DNA of 64,000 nt. Origin: Sphingobacteriaceae bacterium. Its GTDB lineage: Bacteria; Bacteroidota; Bacteroidia; Sphingobacteriales; Sphingobacteriaceae. Shown in pieces: positions 25,669 to 33,737 of the stretch. Below the pieces are notes generated by a model that saw nothing but the letters and a program-made list of their open reading frames with translations, did no database searches and was not told the origin of the DNA. Position numbers and translations under genes: made by a program. The first letter of the stretch is position 1; each line of letters begins with the position of its first letter. The stretch is taken from contig CAHJWG010000008.1 of NCBI GenBank assembly GCA_903642215.1, positions 62,001-126,000 of the forward strand, in the 5' to 3' direction.

Positions 25669-26319
25669 TTATGGGGTTTTTGCAGGTTTAGCCGCCGTAG
25701 CTACAATTGCCACACTCCGGTTTTCCTGCCTTCCTTCTGCAGTTGCATTAGATGATACCGGATTGGTTTCGCCAAAAGATTGAACAGCAATCTTATTATC
25801 GGCAATTTTAGCATTTTGAATAAACCAGGTACGAACGGCTGTTGCACGGTCTGCACCTAATTGCTTGTTGTGTTCTGCAGTTCCGATAGAATCGGTATGG
25901 CCGTAAACGGTTAGGTTTGATCCTTTAAAACGTTTGTTTAAAGATGTTGCAATTAATTTTAACTGTGTTTGTGCACTGCTTTTAATGGTACTTTTATCTT
26001 TATCAAATAAAATATCATCACCTAAACCATAGATAGTATAATTATCATTACCGCGCACACTAATACTGGTATCTGCTATTTCTTCGTAAGCTGTTTTTGG
26101 AGAATTAAAATCGATCTGATTTCCTTTTGCAGAATTAGTTGTAGCAACAACAGGATGGTTAGCACCGTTGGCAGCGGTAGAATCCGAACCGGTTGTACTC
26201 GTCATTTTGTTATTACAGCCGCGTAAAAAGAAAAATAACAATGCAAGTGCGATTAGTAACAACAGCAGCCATAGCCACCAGGAATTATTTTTTTTAGGTT
26301 GAACATCTAAATCTGCCAT
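25669..26319 (-). CDS. OmpA-family envelope protein with N-terminal membrane anchor
   Basis: 216 residues. One membrane segment at residues ~14-32 (WWLWLLLLLIALALLFFFL) is followed by a Ser/Thr/Asn linker. The C-terminal OmpA domain (~100-210) has FDKDKSTIK, TVYGHTDSIGTAEHNKQLGADRATAV and GETNPVSSN, the peptidoglycan-binding pattern. Inference: inner-membrane-anchored, tethering to the cell wall. It is encoded between two DUF2382 genes; a terminator separates it from the upstream one, so it likely has its own promoter. Confidence 0.88.
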   Translation of the reverse strand: MADLDVQPKKNNSWWLWLLLLLIALALLFFFLRGCNNKMTSTTGSDSTAANGANHPVVATTNSAKGNQIDFNSPKTAYEEIADTSISVRGNDNYTIYGLGDDILFDKDKSTIKSSAQTQLKLIATSLNKRFKGSNLTVYGHTDSIGTAEHNKQLGADRATAVRTWFIQNAKIADNKIAVQSFGETNPVSSNATAEGRQENRSVAIVATAAKPAKTP

Positions 26320-26356
26320 AATTTGTTTTTTTAGGTTGAATTGAAATTTTAAAAAA

Positions 26357-26385
26357 AAGCGCCGTCAGGATTACTGACTGGCGCT
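26357..26385 (-). terminator. Intrinsic terminator between the stress genes
   Basis: AGCGCCGTCAG (26358-26368) pairs with CTGACTGGCGCT (26374-26385) with one bulge. On the minus strand it is followed by eight T (26351-26358), so it ends the YflT/DUF2382 transcript. Confidence 0.8.
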
Positions 26386-26413
26386 GATAAAATAAGATAT
26401 AAATTATCTTGGT

Positions 26414-27256
26414 TTATTTATAAAAACCACCGTCTGTGTTGGTGGTTCCGGTTGTCTTGGTTTCACCGGTAGATAATTTGCCGGATTCATCTGTAAAATT
26501 TTCAGTATCAACTTCAGTTTTACGAACAGTTCCTTGTACAGTCTGATTTTTTTCTTCTGCTTCTTTTCCTAAAGAAACTTCACCTGTAACGTAAGCTTCT
26601 TTGCTTACTACAGGCACTTCAGCAGTTTCTATCATTTCAATAGTAGTATCTTTAAAGTTAGCTAAATCTGCTTCTGTTGCCGGGCGGCTAACATTTGTGC
26701 GTGCTACACGAACGCGTTCTGTACGCAAACGTATATCTTCCTGTACCGCTTGCTCTACAATACGGCTGCGTAAACGCACACCGCCCGTTTCCACTTCGCG
26801 TTTGCCTACCTGCATCTTTTCTTCGATAATTTTAATTGAATCACCTTCTGCCGTTTTTGCGGTATCCATTGTTGCGCTGCTGCTCAAACCAGAAGTTTGT
26901 TTGTATTGTTCGGCACGCTCATCAACGTCTATAGCACCATAATTATCCAATACTTTAGCTGCTGCTTCTGCCTGGTCGCCGCTTTGTGTGTGTACCGTTA
27001 CAATTGCTCCTTTGGTGCCAACTTCAGTATATTTATCTGTTTCGTCTCCGCTTCCAAAAAGGTGACTGAAAAAACCGCTCACGCCGCTTTTGCTATTGTT
27101 ATCATCGTCTTCATAATCAGCAGCTTCGCCTTCTGTTGCTTCGCCACGTGAAGAAATGTCAATATCTGATCTGTTAAAACCGTTACTTACAAGATAACTT
27201 ACGGCTTCCTGAGCCTCGCTTGTATAATCGAAAATTCCAATTACTGTTTGTGCCAT
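26414..27256 (-). CDS. YflT-like plus DUF2382 stress protein
   Basis: 280 residues. The N-terminal ~110 residues (MAQTVIGIFDYTSEAQEAV, FNRSDIDISSR, GAIVTVHTQSGDQAEAAAKVLDNYGAIDVD) resemble the general-stress YflT/DUF1269-like ferredoxin fold. Residues ~140-265 are DUF2382, nearly identical in its core (EEKMQVGKREVETGGVRLRS) to the gene at 24767. A short acidic, Thr-rich tail follows. It is preceded by the short DUF2382 gene (32 bp) in one unit. Cytoplasmic; biochemical function unknown. Confidence 0.85.
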   Translation of the reverse strand: MAQTVIGIFDYTSEAQEAVSYLVSNGFNRSDIDISSRGEATEGEAADYEDDDNNSKSGVSGFFSHLFGSGDETDKYTEVGTKGAIVTVHTQSGDQAEAAAKVLDNYGAIDVDERAEQYKQTSGLSSSATMDTAKTAEGDSIKIIEEKMQVGKREVETGGVRLRSRIVEQAVQEDIRLRTERVRVARTNVSRPATEADLANFKDTTIEMIETAEVPVVSKEAYVTGEVSLGKEAEEKNQTVQGTVRKTEVDTENFTDESGKLSTGETKTTGTTNTDGGFYK

Positions 27257-27288
27257 GATTGTTGTTGTTTTAAGATTTGATTATTTGA

Positions 27289-27729
27289 TTACTGTTGTTT
27301 TGATTGTGTGTTTATCTCCGTCGAACCCGTTCTGTTTACCTCTGCTTCTTCGCGGCGGAGTGTTTCTGTTACAGGCGTATCAACGGTTACTGCTGTTTTT
27401 ATCAGGTGGATTTCTTCTATCAGCATTAGTTTTTTTTCTATAACCAATACTTCTTTTACCACCGAAATTATGGTAGTATCAGCTTCGTAACGTATTGCAG
27501 GAGCAGTATCTACATACATGTTAAAAGGCACATGTTTTACTTCAACCTGCTCATTTGTTAATGGAACCTGTTGTGTTACTTCTTCTGAAATAACCTTTTT
27601 ATGTACGCTTACTTTTCCGGTTTCTATATGATGAATATCAACTTTCATCCTTTCTTCTATCAAAATAATTTTAGATGATAATTCTTCTTGTGCACTATTA
27701 TTTTCCAAAGAATTATTGATAGAAACCAT
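27289..27729 (-). CDS. Stand-alone DUF2382 domain protein
   Basis: 146 residues consisting almost only of a diverged DUF2382 domain (IILIEERMKVDIHHIETGKVSVHKKV, then IRYEADTTIISVVKEVLVIEKKLMLIEEIHL and TETLRREE). It keeps the paired-repeat pattern of the two longer paralogues but lacks the N-terminal PRC or YflT module. First gene of the cluster. Confidence 0.8.
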   Translation of the reverse strand: MVSINNSLENNSAQEELSSKIILIEERMKVDIHHIETGKVSVHKKVISEEVTQQVPLTNEQVEVKHVPFNMYVDTAPAIRYEADTTIISVVKEVLVIEKKLMLIEEIHLIKTAVTVDTPVTETLRREEAEVNRTGSTEINTQSKQQ

Positions 27730-28075
27730 TTAATTGTATTTTTTAAAAGAAACTAATTGTCTTATTAATACATGTTCAATAGCAATCCGTGGAAATTTGT
27801 TTTAATAGGAAAATACAGCATTTGTCTCTTATTTAGAGATTTATACTTAAAGAGAAAAAATTTAGCTTGTTTTGGAAGTTAAAGGACAATAACTTGCCAA
27901 ATAAAAATACCTGTGCAAGTAATTTTTATTAGATTGATAATTGATTTTTTTAAAACAGAAGCTTTTTTTACATGGTAAAAACTTGAAGAATTTCGGTTTT
28001 AGAGCAAACCGAAGTAATCGGAAAAGTATTAAATACAAAAAAAGCGGTGTTTAAACCGCTTATTAATTTTCTTTG
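27730..28075. other. Intergenic region upstream of the stress cluster
   Basis: 346 AT-rich bases. It must hold the stress-cluster promoter. No TAnnTTTG box is evident, which would fit an alternative sigma factor but does not prove it. A decayed repeat-like segment (GAAGCTTTTTTTACATGG, then TAAAAACTT) lies near 27959-27986. Confidence 0.4.
28042..28061 (-). terminator. Terminator of the 61-residue secreted protein gene
   Basis: AAGCGGT (28042-28048) and ACCGCTT (28055-28061) form the stem. On the minus strand a T-run (28037-28043 complement) follows. Confidence 0.7.
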
Positions 28076-28261
28076 TTATGGCTTTTTATTCGCCTTGTAA
28101 CGCATATCCGGTTTGCCGGATTTTGTGGTTGGTACAGGTTTTTCTTTAACTGTTTTGTTAGCCTTGTAACGTTTGTCCGGCGTTCCGTCTTTTTTTGTCT
28201 GCGCAAAAGAGAAGGTTAAAGCCATCAAAAAAATGGCAAGAAAGGAAAAAAATTTTTTCAT
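28076..28261 (-). CDS. Small secreted protein with duplicated PDxRYKANK motif
   Basis: 61 residues: a signal peptide (MKKFFSFLAIFLMALTFSFAQ) and a ~40-residue basic mature peptide made of two copies of KxGxPDxRYKANK (KKDGTPDKRYKANK and KSGKPDMRYKANK). No cysteine and no known domain. It has its own terminator. Function unknown; the high lysine content suggests binding to an acidic partner, which is inference. Confidence 0.75.
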   Translation of the reverse strand: MKKFFSFLAIFLMALTFSFAQTKKDGTPDKRYKANKTVKEKPVPTTKSGKPDMRYKANKKP

Positions 28262-28403
28262 GATGATTTTAAGTTTTTTAGCAAAGCAAGGTAATTATTT
28301 TTATGATAAAGTTGTTTAAATTTTTATATCAACAGGTTATTTAGTACAGGATTAATAGACCCATTCAGAATAAATTGTTAAAAAAACTGAGTAAAATTAA
28401 ATT

Positions 28404-29621
28404 TTACAAACCCTGCGCAATTACAAATCCGCTTGCCCAAGCCCATTGGAAATTATAACCGCCCAGCCAACCGGTAACATCTACACATTCTCCGCCAAAA
28501 TACAAGCCGGGTACTTTTTTAGCTTCCAAGGTTTTAGAGGAAAGTTCCTGCGTAGAAACGCCGCCGCGCATTACTTCTGCTTTATCATAACCTTTATCGC
28601 CGGCAGGTTTCACTTTAAAATGATGGATTAATTGCTCGGTTTTTTGCAGGTCAGCTTTACTTAAAGAAGCCAGGTTTTTTTCTACCGGTAAAAACAGCAT
28701 CAGTGCTTCGGCAAATTTTCGGGTATATAAATTTGAAAGTAACGTTAGCAATTGTTTTTTTCCGTTGGATTGCCGCTCAATTTCAATCAATTCCAAAATA
28801 TTTTTCTGTGGAAGCAGATCTATTTCAATCCCGATTCCGGGTTTCCAATAAGAAGAAATTTGCAAAATTGCGGGTCCGCTTAAACCCCAGTGCGTAAACA
28901 AAATATTTTCTTCAAAACTCATTTCGCCAACAGTTACCCGGCAAAAAATAGAACCGCCCGAAAGCTGTTCGTACCATTGCTGCTCTTTCCCGGTGATGGT
29001 TAGCGGCACCAAAGCCGGGGCCGTTTGCGTAATTTGCAAACCAAACTGACGGGCAATTTTCAACCCAAAATCTGTTGCACCCATTTTTGCAATTGGCAAA
29101 CCGCCGGTGGCAATTACCACTTTTTTGGTTTGAAGTTTTTCTTCTTTCCCTTCGTAAAAAAACTTGATTTCAAAGCCGATACTGTTTTTATCGATACTTT
29201 TTACTTCTGTATTGCAGCGGATTTCCTGCTCCGTATCGGCACATAAATCCACAAACATTTCCACAATATCTTTGGCTTTATTACTTTCCGGGAAAAGTTG
29301 TCCAAGCGTTTTTTCTTTGCCGATGATACCGCCGTAAACTTCAAAAAAACTGATCGTATCCTGTACCGTAAATTGCGAAAAAGCTGATTTACAGAAATGT
29401 TCGTTTTCCGAAATAAATTGCTGCGCCGAAGTGTTGAGGTTGGTATAATTACATCTTCCGCCGCCGCTAATCAGGATTTTTGCGCCCGGCTGGTTATTTT
29501 TTTCGAGGATCAGGGTTCGTTTTCCCAGCAAACCGGCTTGTGCGGCACACATCAAACCGCAAGCACCGCCGCCGATGATGACCGCATCAAAATCAATGTC
29601 TTTTGTTAAATTTGTACCCAT
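28404..29621 (-). CDS. HI0933/BaiN-like NAD(P)/FAD-dependent oxidoreductase
   Basis: 405 residues from the ATG at 29619-29621; an in-frame ATG at 29654 would add 11. The FAD Rossmann motif is VIIGGGACGLMCAAQAGLLGK, followed by ISGGGRCNYTN. IATGGLPIAKMGATDFGLKIA and the C-terminal GLYFGGECVDVTGWLGGYN motif mark this family of flavoproteins of uncertain substrate. Its start codon overlaps the start codon of nuoA on the opposite strand. Cytoplasmic. Confidence 0.9.
   Translation of the reverse strand: MGTNLTKDIDFDAVIIGGGACGLMCAAQAGLLGKRTLILEKNNQPGAKILISGGGRCNYTNLNTSAQQFISENEHFCKSAFSQFTVQDTISFFEVYGGIIGKEKTLGQLFPESNKAKDIVEMFVDLCADTEQEIRCNTEVKSIDKNSIGFEIKFFYEGKEEKLQTKKVVIATGGLPIAKMGATDFGLKIARQFGLQITQTAPALVPLTITGKEQQWYEQLSGGSIFCRVTVGEMSFEENILFTHWGLSGPAILQISSYWKPGIGIEIDLLPQKNILELIEIERQSNGKKQLLTLLSNLYTRKFAEALMLFLPVEKNLASLSKADLQKTEQLIHHFKVKPAGDKGYDKAEVMRGGVSTQELSSKTLEAKKVPGLYFGGECVDVTGWLGGYNFQWAWASGFVIAQGL
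29607..29614 (+). promoter_or_regulatory. -7 box of nuoA placed five bases before the ATG
   Basis: TAAATTTG (29607-29614) is a perfect TAnnTTTG, then TACCC and ATG at 29620. Transcription from this box would start at or within a base or two of the start codon. It lies inside the coding sequence of the divergent flavoprotein gene. No clear -33 box. Confidence 0.5.
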
Positions 29622-30216
29622 GCAACAAGTTTCGCAAATATCAGAATTTGGCAAGATACTCGTGTTTTTAATTACCGGTTTAATTTTAACAGGTTCAATT
29701 TTATTATTGAACAGGTTGATTGCCCCAAGTAAACCGAATCCGGAAAAACTGAGTTCCTACGAATGCGGCGAGGAGCCAACCGGTTCTTCCTGGGTGCAGT
29801 TAAACTCACGTTTCTATGTAATTGCACTGGTTTTTTTGTTGTTTGATGTAGAAATGGTTTTCATTTTCCCCTGGGCAACCGTTTTTGGCAACCATAATTT
29901 AATTGCGCAGGATAACCGCTGGGGTTGGTTTAGCCTGATAGAAATGTTTGTTTTTATGGGGATCCTGATCCTTGGCTTAGTTTATGTTTGGGCAAAAGGA
30001 GATTTACAATGGATCAAAACCAAGATTATAAAACCGGCGGTTGATGTTAATATTCCTACTTCGGTTTACGATCAAATCAACGAAATGAAATATGCCGTAA
30101 AAACTTTCTCCGCAGAAAAAACAGCAACAGAAAATATACCGGTAAAAGAAGTATCGGTAACAACTGCCGTGCGTAAACCGATGTTTAAACCAAAATTAAA
30201 GCAGAAAGATGAGTGA
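29620..30216 (+). CDS. nuoA: NADH-quinone oxidoreductase subunit A with C-terminal extension
   Basis: 198 residues from the ATG at 29620; a frame extends to 29575, but those residues are not NuoA-like. Three membrane helices (~10-35, 65-90, 100-125) with the family motif [21 protein letters not shown] and [13 protein letters not shown]. The usual length is 120-150, and here a ~60-residue hydrophilic tail ([18 protein letters not shown] to PKLKQKDE) is added. By family it is part of the proton-pumping membrane arm of complex I. Overlaps nuoB by 8 bp. Confidence 0.93.
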   Translation: MQQVSQISEFGKILVFLITGLILTGSILLLNRLIAPSKPNPEKLSSYECGEEPTGSSWVQLNSRFYVIALVFLLFDVEMVFIFPWATVFGNHNLIAQDNRWGWFSLIEMFVFMGILILGLVYVWAKGDLQWIKTKIIKPAVDVNIPTSVYDQINEMKYAVKTFSAEKTATENIPVKEVSVTTAVRKPMFKPKLKQKDE

Positions 30217-30721
30217 AGGAAAAACGCAAGAAAGTGGTGGTGTAATGGTTACCAAACTGGATGATTTGATGAACTGGTCGCGCTTGTCATCTCTTTGGCC
30301 GATGAGTTTTGGGATTGCCTGCTGTGCCATCGAGATGATGGGTGCTTACGCATCTACTTATGATTTAGACCGTTATGGCGTTTTCCCGCGAACTTCGCCA
30401 CGGCAGTCAGACGTGATTATTATCGCCGGAACGGTAACTTTTAAAATGGCCGAACGCATTAAACGTTTGTACGAACAAATGCCCGAACCGCGATATGTTA
30501 TTTCGATGGGTTCCTGTTCTAACTGTGGCGGCCCGTATTGGGAACACGGTTATCATGTGGTAAAAGGCGTTGACCGGATTATCCCGGTTGACGTTTACGT
30601 GCAAGGTTGCCCGCCGCGGCCGGAAGCCCTAATCGGCGGGATTTTGGAGTTGCAGAAAAAGATTGAAAAAGAAGAGTTAATGAAAGATAAATTATCCGAT
30701 TTAAAACCGGAAACTGTTTAA
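30209..30721 (+). CDS. nuoB: NADH-quinone oxidoreductase subunit B
   Basis: 170 residues. All four cysteines for iron-sulfur cluster N2 are present: the pair in [11 protein letters not shown], one in [16 protein letters not shown], and one in [17 protein letters not shown]. By family it passes electrons to quinone. Translationally coupled to nuoA by the overlap. A strong terminator follows, and nuoC-N are not in the window, so the rest of complex I must be encoded elsewhere. Confidence 0.96.
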   Translation: MSEGKTQESGGVMVTKLDDLMNWSRLSSLWPMSFGIACCAIEMMGAYASTYDLDRYGVFPRTSPRQSDVIIIAGTVTFKMAERIKRLYEQMPEPRYVISMGSCSNCGGPYWEHGYHVVKGVDRIIPVDVYVQGCPPRPEALIGGILELQKKIEKEELMKDKLSDLKPETV

Positions 30722-30752
30722 TCCGAAGAATTGATTAAACTTTTATATTCAT

Positions 30753-30789
30753 AAAAAGAGCTTCCCGAAAAATCCGGGAAGCTCTTTTT
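30753..30789 (+). terminator. Intrinsic terminator after nuoB
   Basis: AAAAAGAGCTTCCCG (30753-30767) pairs with CGGGAAGCTCTTTTT (30775-30789): a 15-bp perfect stem. It also faces the end of the small lipoprotein gene. Confidence 0.92.
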
Positions 30790-30808
30790 ACGGATACATT
30801 TTTGAAGA

Positions 30809-30991
30809 TTACGGACGTTTAAGGGTGTCTTTCGTACCGTTTGTGCTGTCTTTTATGTCGCTGTTTGTTTTTGAACCAACAGTATCCGAGCTGCCGGCTT
30901 TGGCACGGTCGCCGTTAGAACTGTTACAAGCCTGCATACCTGCAGTTGCAGATAAAATCAGCATAAAGGTGATTAATTTTTTCATTATCAA
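30809..30991 (-). CDS. Small lipoprotein, Asp/Ser/Thr/Lys-rich
   Basis: 60 residues with a lipobox before Cys22 (LILSATAGMQAC). The mature ~39-residue tail is low-complexity and hydrophilic (SSDTVGSKTNSDIKDSTNGTKDTLKRP). The ATG at 30985 is an equally good start. It follows a similar lipoprotein gene by 35 bp, so probably one unit. Function unknown. Confidence 0.65.
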   Translation of the reverse strand: MIMKKLITFMLILSATAGMQACNSSNGDRAKAGSSDTVGSKTNSDIKDSTNGTKDTLKRP

Positions 30992-31026
30992 TTTAATTAA
31001 CTAAGGTTAGAAATTGTACCGGCTGT

Positions 31027-31338
31027 TTACGGCTTGGATTTTTGCGTGCCTTTTTGATAAACAGAATCCGCACCGGTCATTCCTTGCGCAGTTGTAGTTC
31101 CGTTTGCATTGGTATTACCGCTTGCCACAGTACCGGCCGGTGGTTGGCTAATGCCTCCGGCTTCACTTCTGCGATTATCCGTAGTGTGTGAACTATCGTT
31201 TCCGGAAGCACTGCTGTTTGGAACCGGCTGCCCGGTTTGCGTATCCGTTGCGGCTTTATCATGCTTGCCGTTACAAGCCTGGAACATAAAGGCAGCTACC
31301 AAGCTAACCAATGCCAAAGTTATTTTTTTAGTGATCAT
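31027..31338 (-). CDS. Small lipoprotein, Gly/Ser/Thr/Asn-rich
   Basis: 103 residues with a type II signal (MITKKITLALVSLVAAFMFQAC, Cys22) and a low-complexity hydrophilic mature part. It shares the QACN lipobox and composition with the next gene, suggesting a duplicated family. No recognised domain. Confidence 0.7.
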   Translation of the reverse strand: MITKKITLALVSLVAAFMFQACNGKHDKAATDTQTGQPVPNSSASGNDSSHTTDNRRSEAGGISQPPAGTVASGNTNANGTTTAQGMTGADSVYQKGTQKSKP

Positions 31339-31379
31339 GTTTATTGAGTTTAAGTTTATTGGTTAAGAACACGGCTTTA

Positions 31380-31387
31380 CAAAATTA
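31380..31387 (-). promoter_or_regulatory. -7 box of the small-lipoprotein pair
   Basis: The minus strand reads TAATTTTG, a perfect TAnnTTTG, about 42 bases before the ATG at 31338. Confidence 0.45.
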
Positions 31388-31451
31388 GTTTAAACAGATT
31401 TTCCAAATTAATCAGCCAAACAAAGCCTGAATCCTGCTTGTTCTAATTAGC

Positions 31452-31757
31452 ATGGAAACTCAAAATAAATTCTCCGAAATTATTAACGGTGATAAACCGG
31501 TTCTGGTTGATTTTTTTGCAACCTGGTGCGGCCCGTGTAAATCACAGGCTCCGATTTTAGAAAGCCTAAAAAGTACCTTGCATAACGAAGTTACAATCCT
31601 TAAAATCGATGTTGATAAGAACCCGAAAGCAGCGGCAGCTTACCAGGTTCAAGGTGTGCCAACGTTAATTTTGTTTAAAAACGGACAAATAAAATGGCGG
31701 CAATCCGGCGTGGCAAGCAGCGCGCAGTTACAGCAGGTGATTAAAAATGCACGGTAA
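31452..31757 (+). CDS. Thioredoxin
   Basis: 101 residues, no signal peptide. The redox motif is [12 protein letters not shown] (Cys pair at ~26 and 29), with the conserved Asp in [10 protein letters not shown] and cis-Pro in [13 protein letters not shown]. The length is standard for a cytoplasmic thioredoxin. It stands alone between divergent and convergent neighbours. Confidence 0.93.
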   Translation: METQNKFSEIINGDKPVLVDFFATWCGPCKSQAPILESLKSTLHNEVTILKIDVDKNPKAAAAYQVQGVPTLILFKNGQIKWRQSGVASSAQLQQVIKNAR

Positions 31758-31766
31758 AAGTAGCAT
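31745..31766 (-). repeat. Dispersed element, variant copy over the thioredoxin stop codon
   Basis: The plus strand reads GGTAAAAGTAGCAT (31753-31766), one base from consensus. The stop TAA of thioredoxin is part of it. Confidence 0.45.
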
Positions 31767-32617
31767 TACAAACTTTCATTTACCTGCTCGTTTAATTTAG
31801 CACTTAAAAACCTGCTGACTTCATAAAAATATCTTTTTCTGTTAAAGCCCAAAACCCATTGGATTCCGTGAGTTTCATTGCTGAGGAAAACCTCTTCTGC
31901 CTCGTTTAAAATCTGCGGGTTTATTTGTGCTTCTGTAACCGGGATACTGTTTTTAAGGGCTAAATCTATCACTACCTGCCGCATTACACCTTTGGTACAA
32001 CCTTCACTCAAAGCCGGCGTGTAAACTGTTCCGTTATATTTAATAAAGATGTTTGAATTGATGGATTCACATAAAAAACCGTTTTGATTCAGGATGAAAG
32101 CATCATCTAAACGGTTCTGCTGTTTGTAAATTCCGGCCAGCACATTTATCAGCGAATTACAGGTTTTCAGGCTGGATAAAATATTGATCGGTTTAGGGAT
32201 ATCTTCATAAACATTAATCAATAAGCCACGCGTGTTTAAGCTATATTGCTGATCTTCCAGCGTTTCCCACTCCAGTGCATAACCGGTTTGATATACTTCC
32301 GGCGTTTGCAAACCTTCCAAATCCCTGAAAACAGTTAAATGCAAATGCCCGTTTTTCGCTTTATTTCTACCGGATAATTCCCTTGCTTTTTCCCGTAAAA
32401 AATCAGCTTCCCAAACAGTGTAATCATTCAGTTTTAATGTTTTCATACCGGCTTGCAAACGTTTAACATACAGGTTTGCAAACTGCAACTGCCCTTTCAG
32501 CATCCGCATATCTTCAAACAAACCGTCGCCGTATTTAAAACCGCGGTTATTTAGTTGTAGTACCTGCTGGTTGGCCGGAATAATTGCGCCGTTAAAATTA
32601 TGAAATACCAAAGCCAT
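31766..32617 (-). CDS. Class IV PLP aminotransferase / aminodeoxychorismate-lyase-like
   Basis: 283 residues of the fold-type IV PLP family. The catalytic lysine lies in ILSSLKTCNSL, the glutamate region is FILNQNGFLCESINSNIF, and phosphate-binding text appears as GCTKGVMRQVV. N-terminal FKYGDGLFEDMR is the family's usual motif. Branched-chain aminotransferase and aminodeoxychorismate lyase cannot be separated by eye; the length favours the lyase-like subgroup. It is 6 bp downstream of the pseudouridine synthase gene. Confidence 0.85.
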   Translation of the reverse strand: MALVFHNFNGAIIPANQQVLQLNNRGFKYGDGLFEDMRMLKGQLQFANLYVKRLQAGMKTLKLNDYTVWEADFLREKARELSGRNKAKNGHLHLTVFRDLEGLQTPEVYQTGYALEWETLEDQQYSLNTRGLLINVYEDIPKPINILSSLKTCNSLINVLAGIYKQQNRLDDAFILNQNGFLCESINSNIFIKYNGTVYTPALSEGCTKGVMRQVVIDLALKNSIPVTEAQINPQILNEAEEVFLSNETHGIQWVLGFNRKRYFYEVSRFLSAKLNEQVNESL

Positions 32618-32623
32618 GAAAGT

Positions 32624-33676
32624 TTAAGACAACCGGTCAGCGATTTCATTTGAGCCGGAAGCAACATATTTCTGCCATTTTCCTAAAGTCAGCCGGAAAT
32701 CATCCGGCAGCGGTGCCTCAAAATGAACATATTTTTTTTGGGTCGGATGGATAAAACCCAATGTTTGCGCATGTAAAGCTTGCCTCGGCAGCAGTTCAAA
32801 ACAATTTTCTACAAACTGTTTGTATTTGGTGAAAACTGTGCCTTTCAAAATTTTATCCCCGCCATAAACCGCATCGTTAAAAAGCGGATGGCCAATATGT
32901 TTTAAATGCGCCCGGATTTGATGCGTGCGGCCGGTTTCCAGCTGGCATTCTATCAACGTAACATAATTTAACCGCTGTAAAACTTTGTAATGCGTTATTG
33001 CCCATTTCCCTTTTTCCTCATCATCGTAAATCGACATTACACGGCGGTCTTTTAAACTTCTGCCGATGTAGCCGGTAATGGTTCCGTCTTTTTCCAGATC
33101 GCCCCAAACCAAAGCCAGATATTTCCGGGTGATGCTGTGATCAAAAAACTGACGGGCAAGCCAGGCCATTGCCCGTTCATTTTTGCTGATTACCAGCAAA
33201 CCGGAAGTATCTTTATCAATACGATGCACCAAACCCGGCCGGCCGGTATTGCCCGGCAACTCCGGCAATTGCTTAAAATGATAAACCAAACCATTAACCA
33301 GCGTGCCATCGTAATTGTTAAAACCAGGATGCACCACCATGCCGGCAGCTTTATTAATGATCAGTAAATCATCATCCTCGTAAACAATATTGAGCGGTAA
33401 ATCTTCCGGGTAAACTTCCGTATCGCGCGGCGGATGCGGCAGCACCACAGAAATTACATCGTGCGGTTTAACTTTATAACTGGCTTTAACCGGCTTATCG
33501 TTCACCAAAACATTACCCAAATCAATACCGTTTTGTATCCGATTTCGGGTAACGTTTTCCATCCGGTTCATCAAAAACTTATCGATACGCAGCAAAGCCT
33601 GGCCTTTATCCACCACAATCCTTAAGTGTTCGTAAAGTTCCTGGTCTTGTTCGTATAGCTCTGTTTCCTCGTTCAT
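32624..33676 (-). CDS. RluA-family pseudouridine synthase (RluD-like)
   Basis: 350 residues from the ATG at 33674-33676; an in-frame ATG at 33709 adds 11 residues across the predicted promoter. The N-terminal S4 domain (~25-85; LRIDKFLMNRMENVTRNRIQNGI) is followed by the catalytic domain with GLVHRIDKDTSGLLVISKN carrying the catalytic Asp, and ETGRTHQIRAHLKHIGHPL. By family it isomerises uridines in 23S rRNA. Co-transcribed with the aminotransferase gene. Confidence 0.94.
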   Translation of the reverse strand: MNEETELYEQDQELYEHLRIVVDKGQALLRIDKFLMNRMENVTRNRIQNGIDLGNVLVNDKPVKASYKVKPHDVISVVLPHPPRDTEVYPEDLPLNIVYEDDDLLIINKAAGMVVHPGFNNYDGTLVNGLVYHFKQLPELPGNTGRPGLVHRIDKDTSGLLVISKNERAMAWLARQFFDHSITRKYLALVWGDLEKDGTITGYIGRSLKDRRVMSIYDDEEKGKWAITHYKVLQRLNYVTLIECQLETGRTHQIRAHLKHIGHPLFNDAVYGGDKILKGTVFTKYKQFVENCFELLPRQALHAQTLGFIHPTQKKYVHFEAPLPDDFRLTLGKWQKYVASGSNEIADRLS

Positions 33677-33681
33677 CGGCA

Positions 33682-33689
33682 CAAAAGTA
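33682..33689 (-). promoter_or_regulatory. -7 box of the pseudouridine synthase gene, five bases before the ATG
   Basis: The minus strand reads TACTTTTG, then TGCCG and ATG at 33676. It has the same geometry as the nuoA box, so a leaderless or nearly leaderless mRNA is predicted. Confidence 0.5.
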
Positions 33690-33737
33690 GGAGTTTTTTT
33701 GATGAACAATTTCCGGGAAATTCACGTAAAAATCAGC

